Below, piece after piece: positions 1-11,209 of a DNA stretch of 35,528 bases; positions within the stretch are counted from its first letter, which is position 1, and each line of letters starts with the position of its first letter. The stretch is taken from NCBI RefSeq assembly GCF_008831285.2, contig NW_022205158.1:1-35528 (forward strand), given 5' to 3'. Under the pieces are notes generated by a model. The model worked only from the letters and a program-made list of their open reading frames with translations, was not told the origin of the DNA and made no database searches. The stretch is from Nymphaea colorata. Lineage: Eukaryota; Streptophyta; Magnoliopsida; Nymphaeales; Nymphaeaceae. The position numbers and the translations under genes are program-made.

Positions 1-507
1 TGCAGATCAAAGACGAGGGTCGATGGAATTTTGAGCGGGCAACCAAGTCCTTGTGAAGCTTTACGCAGACTGGGCAGGCATCTTTCATGGGCGATGCGAG
101 CACAGGATCAGAAAGTATGAAGGGCCATTTACTGTGGTCAAGAGGATGGGGAAGCTGGCGTACAAGTTAGATCTTCGCTAGACTTCAAGGGGCATCTTGT
201 GTTCCACATCCGCAACCTTCAGCCCTTCTATGCCGATGCTGAAGACCCGGAGAGAAGACAGCCATGGTGAGAACCAATCTTGCAACGAGCTCCTTCGACC
301 CGGAGGACCACCAATTGACAGTTGGACCAATCCTTCGGCACAAAATCAACTACGTGGCGAACCGAAGTGATACTTGGTAAGGTGGGTAGATGAAGACCAG
401 CAACAATGGAGTATGGCTTCCGTTTTGAAGTGAAGTCATCCAGAAGATGTTAGGGTCAACCATGAAGCTGCTAGCGCAGAGGACGGCGCTGTTTGAAGGG
501 GGGAGCC
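1..507 (+). pseudogene. Ty3/gypsy (chromovirus-like) pol 3' end, decayed
   Basis: This is the C-terminal end of a Ty3/gypsy polyprotein, cut by the window edge. Codons from base 101 read HRIRKYEGPFTVVKRMGK, followed by LAYKLDL and a stop; this is the typical integrase C-terminal stretch (R-x-Y-GPF-x-V, then a KVxYKL-type motif). After a frame change, bases of about 184-270 read FKGHLVFHIRNLQPFYADAE, matching the family's 'HPVFHVSxLKP' motif. Around 325-425 a chromodomain-like tail is split over frames (GPILRHKI, then VRWVDEDQQQW). A purine tract and an LTR-like sequence follow directly, as expected for a 3' end. Frameshifts and stops make it non-functional. Assignment to Ty3/gypsy is firm; chromovirus status rests on the weak chromodomain match. 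Confidence 0.72.
497..507 (+). other. Polypurine tract of the gypsy relic
   Basis: A purine-rich run, AGGGGGGAGCC, sits directly before a TG dinucleotide that begins an LTR-like sequence and just after the pol remnant. This is where plus-strand DNA synthesis is primed in LTR retrotransposons. Confidence 0.5.
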
Positions 508-920
508 TGTTCCGCTGCGTCTAAAGTATGTACAGTCCTTTGCTTTGCAAATGTACTTTCTTTGCTTATGTTGAGTCATGGTGTAAGCTTAGTGTTCACT
601 TGTGTCGGAGTACCCTCCCAAAACGGCCCCAAGTGTAATATTGGGATTCCTTGTTTTGGATGGTCGCCATGGGAATTCTATAAGCGGCTTCTTCCATCCT
701 ATGTAAGTAAAGTTAAAAGCTTACTTGCTTCCCTCGTGATGTACTCATCTTGTTAAAGTGAATATATTGCGAGTTTTCTTTCCAGACTCTTGTGTATTTT
801 GTGTCTTTGTTTTTGAAGAATCGTTCAAGTAATCTGTGCTCACTTGAATGAAGCGAAGGCTTGTGTCTTACTGGTCAGAGTTTGCCACGCCGTGCGGTCC
901 GAAGAAGTCAGCCCGTGACA
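508..920 (+). repeat. Putative 3' LTR of the Ty3/gypsy relic
   Basis: The segment starts TGTTCCGC after the polypurine tract and ends CCCGTGACA, so it has TG..CA ends and a length of 413 bp, usual for a plant gypsy LTR. Sequence matching block P begins about 40 bp beyond its end, supporting 920 as the element boundary. The partner LTR is outside the window, so neither the boundary nor the target duplication can be confirmed here. Confidence 0.5.
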
Positions 921-959
921 CTGCATGCCAAGGCAATTATAAATTTGAGCAAAACAGAG

Positions 960-1305
960 GCAAATGAATGATTCCTTTTACTGAAGTTGTAGATCCATTT
1001 GCCATTTGTATTTGTGTTTTAGTGATCTTTTACTTGGATCGGCCCTTTGCAAGTCTAAGTGATGACAATTTCTTTCATACATGGTTATGGTTATGTATCT
1101 TCTAGTGAAAGATTTGGGATCATTCCAATGAAGTCTTCTTTGCTAATGCACGTTTTAATTTCCACCATTTATTGCAAACCTTCTGAAAAGAGATTTTTAG
1201 CTATCATGAAGACTTTCTGGCTGTCGGATTGGTTCCTCACTTCTTCTATACTGCTTGTTCTCTATTTCCTTTTGTTTTTCCATTACTCTTTAGTTTCATT
1301 TAATA

Positions 1306-1373
<68 letters not shown>

Positions 1374-2565
1374 CTGTGTGTGCTATGAATATATATATTT
1401 ATATATATAAGATCATAAAAAAACATACCACTTAGGTAAGGAAATGAAGCCAGGCCTATTAATTTTTTTTTTCGTAATTTAGCAGTATCTTCAAATATAT
1501 TTGTTGATAAACATACATTAAGTTGGTTATTATTTATTTTATTAATATACCATAATAATTAAAAAAGAAATGGCTCTTATAACATTAAAATTTTAATAAT
1601 AGAAAAAAACACTTCTTTTTATAAAAGTAATTTGAACTTGAACATTATTTAGATTAAATTAGTGTTTATAATGAACAAATTAGGAGATTCACATTTCGTT
1701 CAAAACACTTTTTAACACAAATATAAGAGATCTGTTGGTTTTTCTTTGTGGCAGAAGTAGTGCGGGGTGTGAGTGCATATATATATATATATAATTTTCA
1801 ATGACATTGCTATCTCTTGTATAAGGACCACGGTGTAGGTACTGTGAATAGCATTAAAATAGGGAAGGGGAATTTGGTAGATCAAACCAAGGCATCTTTC
1901 GGATGTGGTCTCATTAGCATATCAGTCTTCTATATGCTTTTGTAGTGATGCTGATCTGTTTCGAAGTAGATGATATTTCTGAGGGACTTCCTACATAAAA
2001 AAGGACCAAAAGTTGTGGAAACTCATTCTTCTGCTTGAAGAGTCATATTTAGCACTTGTTGAATCATAGCAAAAAGACAGTCAATTGCCTCTGATGTAAC
2101 ATATTTTGATTTTTCTTGTTGTCATGGTATTCATAATTCATGTTCTTCCATAGCCACCATATTGCCATGGGAACATAATCTTCCAACTTCACATAAGTAT
2201 TTTGATTCAAGCCTTTTTATTCCACCTCCACGTCTGCGTCTCAGCCACCAAGTCTGGAACTGTAATATCAACGATGATAGAACTGTCATATCATGTAAAC
2301 TAATGGTTCCTATTCAACAGAGTGGTTCCTCTCTTTTTTGACTTGCCTACCACCGAAAGTGAAAATGTGGTCGAAGAAAGAAACAAAGAAACAGCTCCAT
2401 GCCATTTGAGTTCTCTTGCATGTATAGAGATAGAGAGAGAGAGGAAAAGAGGAAGAGCATTTTAAATAGTCGTCCGCACTGGCGAGTGGGAGAGAGAGAT
2501 GAGCTTACGGGTGTCCTCAAGTAATTTTGTAGGAAATAATTAGTTTTAAAGAAATGAAACATGGA
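960..2565. repeat. Dispersed block P, copy 1
   Basis: This non-coding stretch recurs in the same orientation and order at 26,085-27,830. Shared landmarks include ACTGAAGTTGTAGATCCAT near 980 and 26,102, ACATACCACTTAGGTAAG near 1,422 and 26,250, GGTGTAGGTACTGTGAATAG near 1,831 and 27,218, and a match ending near 2,560 and 27,830. Copy 1 has a (TC)n tract and a single copy of a motif that is expanded in copy 2. Short open frames in it are low-complexity and match nothing I know. It appears to be non-genic DNA duplicated as a segment. Confidence 0.75.
1311..1364 (+). repeat. (TC)27 microsatellite
   Basis: An uninterrupted 54-bp TC run, followed by a short imperfect CT-rich tail and a TA-rich stretch. 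The corresponding place in block P copy 2 (near 26,240) lacks it, so the tract expanded or was lost after duplication. Confidence 0.97.
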
Positions 2566-3839
2566 TTAAACAATGCACCAACCTGTTAAGCCCAAAGAAA
2601 AAGACACAAAAATACAATTGGCCTCATAGATGGCTCATTTTTTGAAATTATTGGATTGTACAAAAGGGTAAATTGATATGGTAGAAACTTTTGGTAAAAT
2701 GGATTTAGGTTAAGGATTCATGACTTACCCATTGAGTGACTTTGGCACCAGATATTTCCAAAATGAGTACTACCATGTCCAGATTCAATAGATATGTTGT
2801 TATACCAGGCTTCCTTCTCCTTTTAAGGGAAGGTCTATGGTAAAGAAAATTCAATGGCATTTTGGTCCTCCTTTTGAAATTGTAAACAAAAGCAAGACCT
2901 AGAAACGAAATGTTTTTTCTTTCTTTGTCCATCCTTTCCTCACTTTTCTCCTTTCCCTTTCCATTCTAGCCATCATCCAAAGCATTTGGATGATGAATTT
3001 TTGCCAACCAAACATATTTTTCACAAATGTGGACTAGTGTGTGGGCCTCTTTAAAGTAGTTTTTTTGTGGGATGGAGGCCACAAGGGTTATACCCATCTG
3101 ATGGAGGCGACTCACAAAAATCAGTACCGCCTTTAAAAGGTGACCATAAGTCCCATAACACGTGTTGAGAGCAGCTAGCAGGAGTAGAGGCAGGTATAGG
3201 TTAAGTGTCGCTATACTGATGCATAATTTTTTTTGTACGTCAATATGGTTAATGATTAAAATAACTTTAATTCACATTAAAAAAATTATAAAGACAAAAT
3301 TGAAAAAAGAAAAAAGTAAAAAGACTAACGAGAATATTTTTAGTAAATTACTAAAATATTCTTCTCTCCTTTGATGGACACATAACTTTCTATTGTTAAG
3401 TATTGGTAATTACATAAACTTTTAAAGCATTTTATTTTTATATTAATATTTTTGAACAAATTTTCTCATTCTTTAAAAGTTGAAAAATTTATACCTAGTG
3501 TCCTTTATCTAGAATTTTGATCTTCTGTCTGGGCTCCTAACCCCCTATGCTGAAGATGATTGAATAAAGCAGTTAAGTGGGATTGCTGCTGGCTGCCCGT
3601 CGGTCTGATATGTAGACCAGCAAGCGCGAAATATTGCAGATAAAACTTTCTCTTAATTTGTTCACTCATTTACATGGAAGTCAAGGTTGGCACCTTCTTG
3701 ACTTTGTGCTTCATCACATCTTGCCAAGGTCAGCTTGTTCTTTCAACATCAACCGTGAGTGAAAGCTGACCACCGTCCGAAACCCAGAGCCATGTGTAGG
3801 GGCCAGCTGCAATCATAAAGGCCATGGAGGCTCAATTGT
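2566..3839. other. No gene recognised; AT-rich intergenic DNA
   Basis: Between blocks P and Q of copy 1 there is about 1.3 kb without a convincing gene. It holds a short perfect hairpin (2,971-2,995), pyrimidine-rich stretches near 2,915-2,970, and poly-A/T-rich sequence near 3,220-3,480. Open frames are short and without recognisable domains. Confidence 0.6.
2971..2995. repeat. Perfect 11-bp inverted repeat, 3-base loop
   Basis: CATCATCCAAA, then GCA, then TTTGGATGATG: the arms are exact reverse complements. It is isolated in non-coding DNA. Confidence 0.9.
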
Positions 3840-4267
3840 CGGTAAATGATCACCATGAGCCAGACCCGACTAACATTCAGTCGACCTTATTTTTTGTGTT
3901 AAGACTGAACCAATTAAAAAAATAAGAACACTCTATAGAGATCTTCCCTAGCATCGGGTGAGCAAGAGGGGAATTTCATACTATCGCTCAACAAGATGGC
4001 CGAAACCTTAGCCTTAGCTCCATTTCCCTAGAACCTATTCTGTATCAGGTGTCCCACAATTGCAGGTTCATTCAAGTTCAACAGAATCAGTTTCTATGAT
4101 AGTAAATCCTAAAAAAAATGTACTTGTTTCAGCATGGGTAATAATTGTGCAAAGGTCATCTGTAGACAAAGATAATGTCTGTTCCTTGTAGGGTCAGGTT
4201 AGACATCTTCCCAGATAGAAAGCACAATAGAAGCATCAAACAAAGCAATGCTAGAGGGAATATATAA

Positions 4268-4312
<45 letters not shown>

Positions 4313-5400
4313 GAAATCACAGCTGTTTCTATGCTCGGATGGTCATTTTGTGTGGTTAAAAACTGCCATAAAAGTTGTATTCCATCATTGAAAACCATGG
4401 TCAAGCAATTGATCATTGCATATGCATCTTTTGCAACGGTTTTTATCAACACCAAACAAAAAAATAACCATCCAGCCATAGAGGTTCGTCTTAATTGGAC
4501 ACAAAGGCCAGTTCAAAGAGAAAAAAATAAGCCAACATTTATTTGAATCCCTTGAATATTCAGAAATGATCTCGCCAATCCATTGTTAATCACCCATTTT
4601 AATCGTTAAACATGTTTAAAGTATGATGACTCCTCTATTTTCCAGTCAACCTTCTAGAATAGATTGATCATATGAATTACATTATTATACAAGAATTTGT
4701 TTTAGGCACTGGAAAACTATATATTTTAAAGTTAGAACATGATAACAACTCAACTTGATTGCAAGATAATCTAAGCAAGGTTATAATCAATCACCAAAAT
4801 TTGGAGTTCATCACTAACTTATGGAGTTTGGTGCATGTTGGATGGAGAGTATATGCTTCATGCCTTCAAACTAATTAGAGTCCAAAAATCACCAAAATGG
4901 TTTTCAGCGAGAGAACAAGCTAAAGAAAAATAGAACCCTAAAGGGGTAATGGCAAATCCAAAAATTTCTGGCTATGTGGCAGTATTAGTTTAATTTTCAA
5001 CTTTAAGGTATATAAAAAGTTTTGAAAACTAGTATCAATGACTAGTAAGGGAAATTGCTTACAATATCCGCAATGTCACTCCAATATTGTTAAAGAGTCG
5101 TTTGATAGCAGGGACACTCATAAAATTTTCAAAATAAGAACAACCCCTAAGTAGGTAGACAGAAAGGGGATGCTTAGCAGAAGTCTAACCGAGCGCAAGT
5201 GATTTGGTGCTACATTTCTATACTGCAACTGGAGTGGAAGCACTATACTAGTTGATAGATATTTGGCCCCACTCACAGGCATCGACGCAGCCGTGGGCTT
5301 GAGGGTAAGGGGAAAGAGGGAGCTTCTGGCTTTCACTAAGATTGTGGGGTGACCTTCTGCTCATCTAAAATTAGAGTCCTACATACGTTATGTTATTTTT
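3840..5400. repeat. Dispersed block Q, copy 1
   Basis: The segment matches 28,640-30,650 over most of its length, 12,060-12,760 in part and 25,230-25,400 in part, all on the plus strand. Landmarks are CCAGACCCGACTAACATTCA near 3,861 (28,654, with two changes), a TG-microsatellite followed by TTGAAAT near 4,311, and CTCAACTTGATTGCAAGATA near 4,750 and 30,161. The microsatellite makes misleading Thr-His and Cys-Val runs in translation. I see no gene. Confidence 0.75.
4261..4312 (+). repeat. Compound (TA)n(TG)n microsatellite
   Basis: A TA run passes into about 16 TG repeats. The same junction occurs in block Q copies near 29,063-29,128 and, with a longer TA part, near 25,160-25,240. Confidence 0.95.
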
Positions 5401-5479
5401 TAGGAAAGGGGTCGGCACAAGTTTATTTGTAAAATATTAAACTTTGCCAATTGTTATTTCATCATTCAAGCGAACAACT

Positions 5480-5870
5480 AGGTACGATTCAAATACGTTG
5501 ATTCAAACCAATTTTCACAGACAAAATGAAAAAAATATATTATAAAATAGATGAAAAGAAATCCCCAAATTATGAATAACAGCACACAAACAATAATATA
5601 TAGAAGCAAAAAAGAGAAGGAGAATGATGTCAAAACATGATTACACGCTATTATAGATAGCCTGGCCTGAGAGAATGGCCACGAACAAACAAACGGTCGA
5701 CCGTTCTTTTCGGGGGTGTTGATGGTTTGGAATTTTGGTTTAAGAATGAAATGCAAGTCCAACTTCAACTCAAACATGAAACCTTTTACAGTCTTGAGAG
5801 TGGTTAAACATCACTCAATGCAAGACTTTGATAATATAAAATATTGTTAGTAGCCATGTAACGCCAGCCA
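5480..5870. repeat. Dispersed block R, copy 1
   Basis: The segment matches 13,055-13,540 and the first part of 25,685-26,070. Landmarks are AACCAATTTTCACAGA followed by AAATGAAAAAAA (near 5,508, 13,090 and, with changes, 25,727) and a CTTTxACAGTCTTxAGA stretch near 5,783 and 13,448. It contains a 14-bp palindrome. No gene is recognised. Confidence 0.7.
5692..5705. repeat. 14-bp perfect palindrome
   Basis: AACGGTCGACCGTT is its own reverse complement. It is isolated and not a recognised operator in this context. Confidence 0.9.
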
Positions 5871-6285
5871 ATTACTGGCCATATTCAGATTCACCCACTT
5901 AACGGTTGAGAGAAAGATGAAGAAAAAAAAAGTATAAACTAATACTAGATGACAAAAACACCCATTACTTTTTTCTTTAGTTTTCTCTCGTCCATTCAAT
6001 ATAATGAATCAAATAGTCCTTATGAACGAGTAGAGTAATTGAATAATCAGACTGCTTTTTTTTGCACCAACTGAATGTACACAGGGCTAAGGTCCAGCCA
6101 TGAAAAAATTCCAACACGTAGAAATGAATTGTTTATCATAGGAACAAAAGTTCTAGATTTTTGTCACCTATAAGTAAGGGTTTTATTTGGTCATAATTGT
6201 GTGTTTCTGGTTATTGCACGTTCAACTCTTTCCCTCCCCCCCTTGTGGATCTAAAAGTTAGAATTTTAGAAATGTCACGTTTTGT
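5871..6285. other. No gene recognised
   Basis: About 400 bp of AT-rich sequence between block R copy 1 and the tandem duplication. I see no open frame of note, no RNA gene and no repeat shared with the rest of the window. Confidence 0.5.
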
Positions 6286-6431
6286 ATATCTTTCATTATC
6301 TTTTCTCTTAGTCTGACCACATTTGATCGTTTTGAGGTTTTTTTCTGTGTGAAAATGACAAGTCTTATAATAATGCCATGTTAATTCTTTTCAAATACGA
6401 GGTTGATGTTTTATTTTATTTTACTTCAAAG

Positions 6432-8410
6432 GTGGTGTTGCAAGGAACAATAGAGGGCATCTTAGATTATCTTGAAAGGGCAGTGCGGATACATATAAGG
6501 TAGTTTGGTGGTATTTGCTACACTTTTTTTACACACGAGTCCTAATTTTACATTTGGTTTCTTCAGAGTTATCAAAGACTCAAAGGTGACATATTATTTG
6601 AAGTGATAATGTCGTACACATTTACATTAGTTCTCTATTTCTTTATGTATTACATATAGCTATTTATCTACGTACTTATATCTATCTTTTAATGCATGTT
6701 TATTTATATTTTTATACACAAGCTGTCTTGCATATGCAATGGTGGTCATCCTCCATAATGTCTCTACCATCTTTTACGAGTCACTTTTCTAATAGTGTGT
6801 CTTGTAAGTAATAGCTAAGTCAAAGAGAATATCAGTGTTTTTAGTAGGTGCAGCTACAAAGCATTCTACATTTGAAGTATGCATTTGTACCATAGCTTCT
6901 GCTCGTTTTGTTTTGGATATTCTTTTGTTGATTAATTCCTCTGGGTCTTTGAAAATGGGTGAAGTAGATTATGGCTAACCTATGTAATCTTATAACTCTC
7001 TCTAACGATCTATATTCAGCCATTCAATATGGTTTCAAATCTGATATTTGGTCTCTTCTCTTTCTCATTTTTTCCATGATGGCCAATATTTTTGTATGAT
7101 AATTGTACTAATTTATTTAGTATAAGTTTTGGATATGGTTTGCAAATTGCTTATATGAGATGGCTGCTCATCACCCAGCATTCAAAGCTTTTGTAAGACC
7201 TACTTTCTTTGATCCATTCCACATACTTTGTATTTATGAATATATTTATTTGGAAATCGATACAATCTACTTATTTATGAAGAATTTTATGACTTTGTAG
7301 TTTTTGATACGCCACCGTATGCTGAACAACTTCAAGGCCTTCCTCCTGCAACACATGGGTAAGATGATTATTCAGTCTCATTACTATGTAGCACTGGTAT
7401 GGATGTAAGAATTCCTCTTTGCTAATGTCCGTGCCCTAATTGCTGGTCATGGAGCGTCCAAGATCTTTTGGGCTTATAGCCTTTATACTGTCTATTGCCT
7501 TCTTGCTATTTTTAGTAACCTTACTTGGTCTACTTAATCCTTTCTCTCGATCTTATCTTGGTATATATTCTATTGGGTTAATGTTGATTTTATTTCTAGA
7601 ATGTTGTGACAGGTGGCCAATTTACTCAACAAGTAGAATGTATTGGTGAAATTATAAATATAATTCTTAAGAATGATGGCACACCTATAGCTATTGGGAA
7701 CAAGTTACATGTCACGTGTAATCTACTTACTACTTAGTATAGTTGTTGAAACACATAGTTGTTGTTTGAGACATGGTGCATTTGCAAAGAGCTGCCTCCC
7801 TTTAATGTAACAATATATATTCTCATGATTTGATTTGTAAACTACTTTGCTTCTAATACCTTAAGACTGTAACAGTTTGAATTTCCGAATTTCCTCATTT
7901 TTGTTTGTAGTTTCATCAGTATCAAGTCAATTTTAGTAGGAAATTGCATTTTGTCCCTTGATGGCAAGAAGCTGGTTTTGACTTAGTTGATCATGAGTTA
8001 ATTTTTCTTCCAGAGAACATCCGAGTCATCCCATCAGGTCTGAACTAGTTATGGTCCTATCAGGCACTGCAGATGTGGATGTCAGCAAGGAGCGGAGAGT
8101 TAATCAAGATCTAGACTTGATGGGCATGATTGATTCCCAGAAGCTTGTCCTTTCTAAGGTGCATGCTAGATTAGTTTCTTCCTCTTATAGAAGCTTGTCC
8201 TATTGATTGAGACTGGTTAGTTTCTTTGTGATGAAAACTGATCTATTCTTTGATCTTGGATCTTGTTGGTAGAAGTTGATGTGGAAATCAAGAAGCTTAC
8301 TGCCCCCGCCCAATATTGTTGAAGGAAACCCATCCTTGGATTACATCAAATGCATCACATTTTCCATGGCTGGGAACTTTGAAGTAGAACGGGAGGAATG
8401 GTGGAAACAA
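6432..8410 (+). pseudogene. Exon-like pieces of an unidentified gene (unit 1)
   Basis: I do not recognise this gene. What is visible is a series of open segments with GT..AG borders: about 6,432-6,499 (VVLQGTIEGILDYLERAVRI), 7,301-7,358, 7,410-7,514 (ANVRALIAGHGASKIFWAY), 7,613-7,715 (GQFTQQVECIGEIINIILKN), 8,014-8,158 (RRVNQDLDLMGMIDSQKLVL) and 8,273-8,410 (RSLLPPPNIVEGNPSLDYIK). The last three join in phase: 103 bp with two leading and two trailing bases, then one leading base plus 48 codons, then 46 codons. The 51-bp gap between the second and third pieces is short for a plant intron, so that join is doubtful. No clear start codon or promoter is seen. It may be a gene fragment, or part of a larger gene ending near 11,913. 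Coding-like composition is the main support; function is unknown. Confidence 0.4.
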
Positions 8411-8682
8411 GTAAATTTATACGATTCTTTCTTTTATAAATGCATTCTCAATTCAGACTTGATAGGGATGTCCAATCTGAATCTGCCGTTATCCACGTAA
8501 ATTTTCAAACTTACATTGATTTGTCAAGTTTTCTCAACACGGGCACGTCAATGGATAAAAGCTCGAAATGACCAGTCCGTGCACTTCTAAAATGGTGGCA
8601 GGTGATCTGAGGCTAGCGAAACGTTTTTGGCAACACTGCAAAAGGCAAGGATGAGTATTGGTCTTTTGCAAGTTGGCAATAA

Positions 8683-8746
8683 ACTTATTTGCAACGACAA
8701 AAGGCGTTGCCAACAGCTTGTCTTTATTGTTGTGGTTGTATTTGCA
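8683..8746 (+). repeat. GCAACG/CGTTGC inverted motif at the end of each duplicated unit
   Basis: TTTGCAACGACAAAAGGCG followed by TTGCCAA carries 6-base inverted arms (GCAACG and CGTTGC). Unit 2 has the same place near 11,151-11,180 with one arm altered. Such GCAACG-type words occur in subterminal regions of some plant DNA transposons, but no transposon end was identified here. Confidence 0.3.
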
Positions 8747-8751
8747 TTCAA

Positions 8752-11209
8752 TATCTTTCATTATCTTTTCTCCTAGTCTGACTACATTTGATCATTTTGA
8801 GGTTTTTTTCTGTGTGAAACTGACAAGTCTTATAATAATGCCATGTTAATTCTTTTCAAATACGAGGTTGATGTTTTATTTTATTTGACTTTAAAGGTGG
8901 TGTTGCAAGGAACAATAGAGGGCATCTAAGATTATCTTGAAAGGGTAGTGCGGATACCTATAAGGTAGTTTGGCAGTATTTGCTACACTTTTTTTACATA
9001 CGAGTCCTAATTTTACAGTTGGTTTCTTCAAAGTTATCAAAGACTCAAAGGTGACATATTATTTGAAGTGATAATGTCGTACACATTTACATTAGTTCTC
9101 TATTTGTTTATGTATTACATATAGCTATTTATCTACATATTTATATCTATCTTTTAATGCATGTTTATTTATACTTTTATACACAAGCTGTCTTGCATAT
9201 GCAATGGTGGTCATCCTCCATAATGTCTCTACCATCTTTTACGAGTCACTTTTCTAATAGTGTGTCTTGTAAGTAATAGCTAAGTCAAAGAGAATATCAG
9301 TGTTTTTAGTAGGTGCAGCTACAAAGCATTCTACATTTCAAGTATGCATTTGTACCATAGCTTCTGCTCGTTTTGTTTTGGATATTCTTTTGTTGATTAA
9401 TTCCTCTGGGTCTTTGAAAATGGGTGCAGTAGATTATGGCTAACCTATGTAATCTTATAACTCTCTCTAACGATCTATATTCAGCGATTCAATATGGTTT
9501 CAAATCTGATATTTGGTCTCTTCTCTCTCTCATTTTTTCCATGATGGCCAATATTTTTGTATGATAATTGTACTAATTTTTTTAGTATAAGTTTTGGATA
9601 TGGTTTGCAAATTTCTTATATGAGATGGCTGCTCATCGCCCAGCATTCAAAGCTTTTGTAAGACCTACTTTCTTTGATCCATTCCACATACTTTGTATTT
9701 ATGAATATATTTATTTGGAAATCAATACTATCTACTTATTTATGAAGAATTTTATGACTTTGTAGTTTTTGATACGCCACCATATACTGAACAACTTCAA
9801 GGCGTTCCTCCTGCAACACATGGGTAAGATGATTATTCAGTCTCATTACTATGTAGCACTGGTATGGATGTAGGAATTCCTCTTTGCTAATGTCCGTGCC
9901 CTAATTGCTGGTCATGGAGCGTCCAAGATCTTTTGGGCTTATAGCCTTTATACTGTCTGTTGCCTTCTTGCTATTTTTAGTAACCTTACTTGGTCTACTT
10001 AATCCTTTCTCTCGATCTTATCTTGGTATATATTCTATTGCGTTAATGTTGATTTTATTTCTAGAATGTTGTTACAGGTGGCCAATTTACTCAACAAGTA
10101 GAATGTATTGGTGAAATTATAAATATAATTCTTAAGAGTGATGGCACACCTATAGCTATTGGGAACAAGTTACATGTCACAGGTGTAACCTACTTACTAC
10201 TTAGTATAGTTGTTGAAACACATAGTTGCTGTTTGAGACATGGTGCATTTGCAAAGAGCTGCCTCCCTTTAATGTAACAATATATATTTTCATGATTTGA
10301 TTTGTAAACTACTTTGCTTCTAATACCTTAAGACTGTAACAGTTTGAATTTCCAAATTTCCTCCTTTTCTTTGTAGTTTCATCAGTATCAAGTCAATTTT
10401 AGTAGGAAATTGCATTTTGTCCCTTGATGGCATGAAGCTGGTTTTGACTTAGTTGATCATGAGTTAATTTTTCTTCCAGAGAACATCTGAGTCATCCCAT
10501 CAGGTCTGAACTAGTTATGGTCCTATCAGGCACTGCAGATGTGGATGTCAGCAAGGAGCAGAGAGTTAATCAAGATCTGGACTTGATGGGCATGATTGAT
10601 TCCCAGAAGCTTGTCCTTTCTAAGGTGCATGCTAGATTAGTTTCTTCCTCTTATAGAAGCTTGTCCTATTGATTGAGGCTGGTTAGTTTCTTTGTGATGA
10701 AAACTGATCTATTCTTTGATCTTGGATCTTGTTGGCAGAAGTTGATGTGGAAATCAAGAAGCTTACTGCCTGCCCAATATTGTTGAAGGAAACCCATGCT
10801 TGGATTACATCAAATGCATCACATTTTCCATGGCTGGGAACTTTGAAGTAGAACGGGAGGAATGGTGGAAACAAGTAAATTTATACGATTCTTTCTTTTA
10901 TAAATGCATTCTCAATTCAGACTTGATAGGGATGTCCAATCTGAATCTGCCGTTATCCATGTAAATTTTCAAATTTACATTGATTTGTCAAGTTTTCTCA
11001 ACACGGGCACGTCATTGGATAAAAGCTCGAAATGACCAGTTCGTGCACTTCTGAAATGGTGGCAGGTGATCTGAGGCTAGCGAAACGTTTTTGGCAACAC
11101 TGCAAAGGGCAAGGACGAGTATTGGTCTTTTGGAAGTTGGCAATAAACTTATTTGCAACGACAAAAGGTATTGCCAATAGCTTGTCTTTATTGTTGTGGT
11201 TGTATTTGC
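8752..11209. repeat. 2.46-kb tandem duplication, unit 2
   Basis: This is a near-identical copy of 6,286-8,746 in the same orientation, with scattered single-base changes and a few 1-3 base indels. Similarity stops after TGTATTTGC at 11,209. The junction with unit 1 is abrupt, as expected for unequal crossing-over or replication-slippage duplication. Confidence 0.95.
8897..10874 (+). pseudogene. Exon-like pieces of the same unidentified gene (unit 2), broken
   Basis: This is the second copy of the exon-like pieces, and it is visibly damaged. The first piece, from 8,897, has a TAA where unit 1 has a leucine codon. The last piece has lost two bases in the proline-rich part (CTGCCTGCCCAAT against CTGCCCCCGCCCAAT in unit 1), shifting the frame. 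The piece at 10,078-10,182 is two bases longer at its 3' border than in unit 1 (GTCACAG before GTGTAA), which changes its exit phase. Because unit 1 keeps compatible phases, unit 2 looks like the decayed copy, although unit 1 could equally be the copy altered at that border. Confidence 0.45.

Larger units (their letters stand above)
6286..8746. repeat. 2.46-kb tandem duplication, unit 1
   Basis: The sequence from 6,286 repeats almost base for base from 8,752, with an offset of 2,466 at the left end and 2,463 at the right end. The start is marked by ATATCTTTCATTATCTTTTC and the end by TTGTTGTGGTTGTATTTGC. Unit 2 begins within a few bases of the end of unit 1, so this is a head-to-tail duplication with no spacer. 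It carries the exon-like pieces described separately. Confidence 0.95.

Noticed and set aside
493-756. 87-codon open frame on the plus strand
   Set aside because: It lies almost entirely inside the putative gypsy LTR and shows no domain.
4156-4546. Open frames on both strands with Thr-His or Cys-Val runs
   Set aside because: These are translations of the TG microsatellite; equivalents in other block Q copies are not conserved outside it.
7440-10114. Twin 69-codon hydrophobic open frames at 7,440-7,649 and 9,905-10,114, resembling a small membrane protein
   Set aside because: They are conserved only because they lie in the near-identical tandem units. They overlap an exon-like segment in another frame and its intron, and no promoter or independent conservation supports them.
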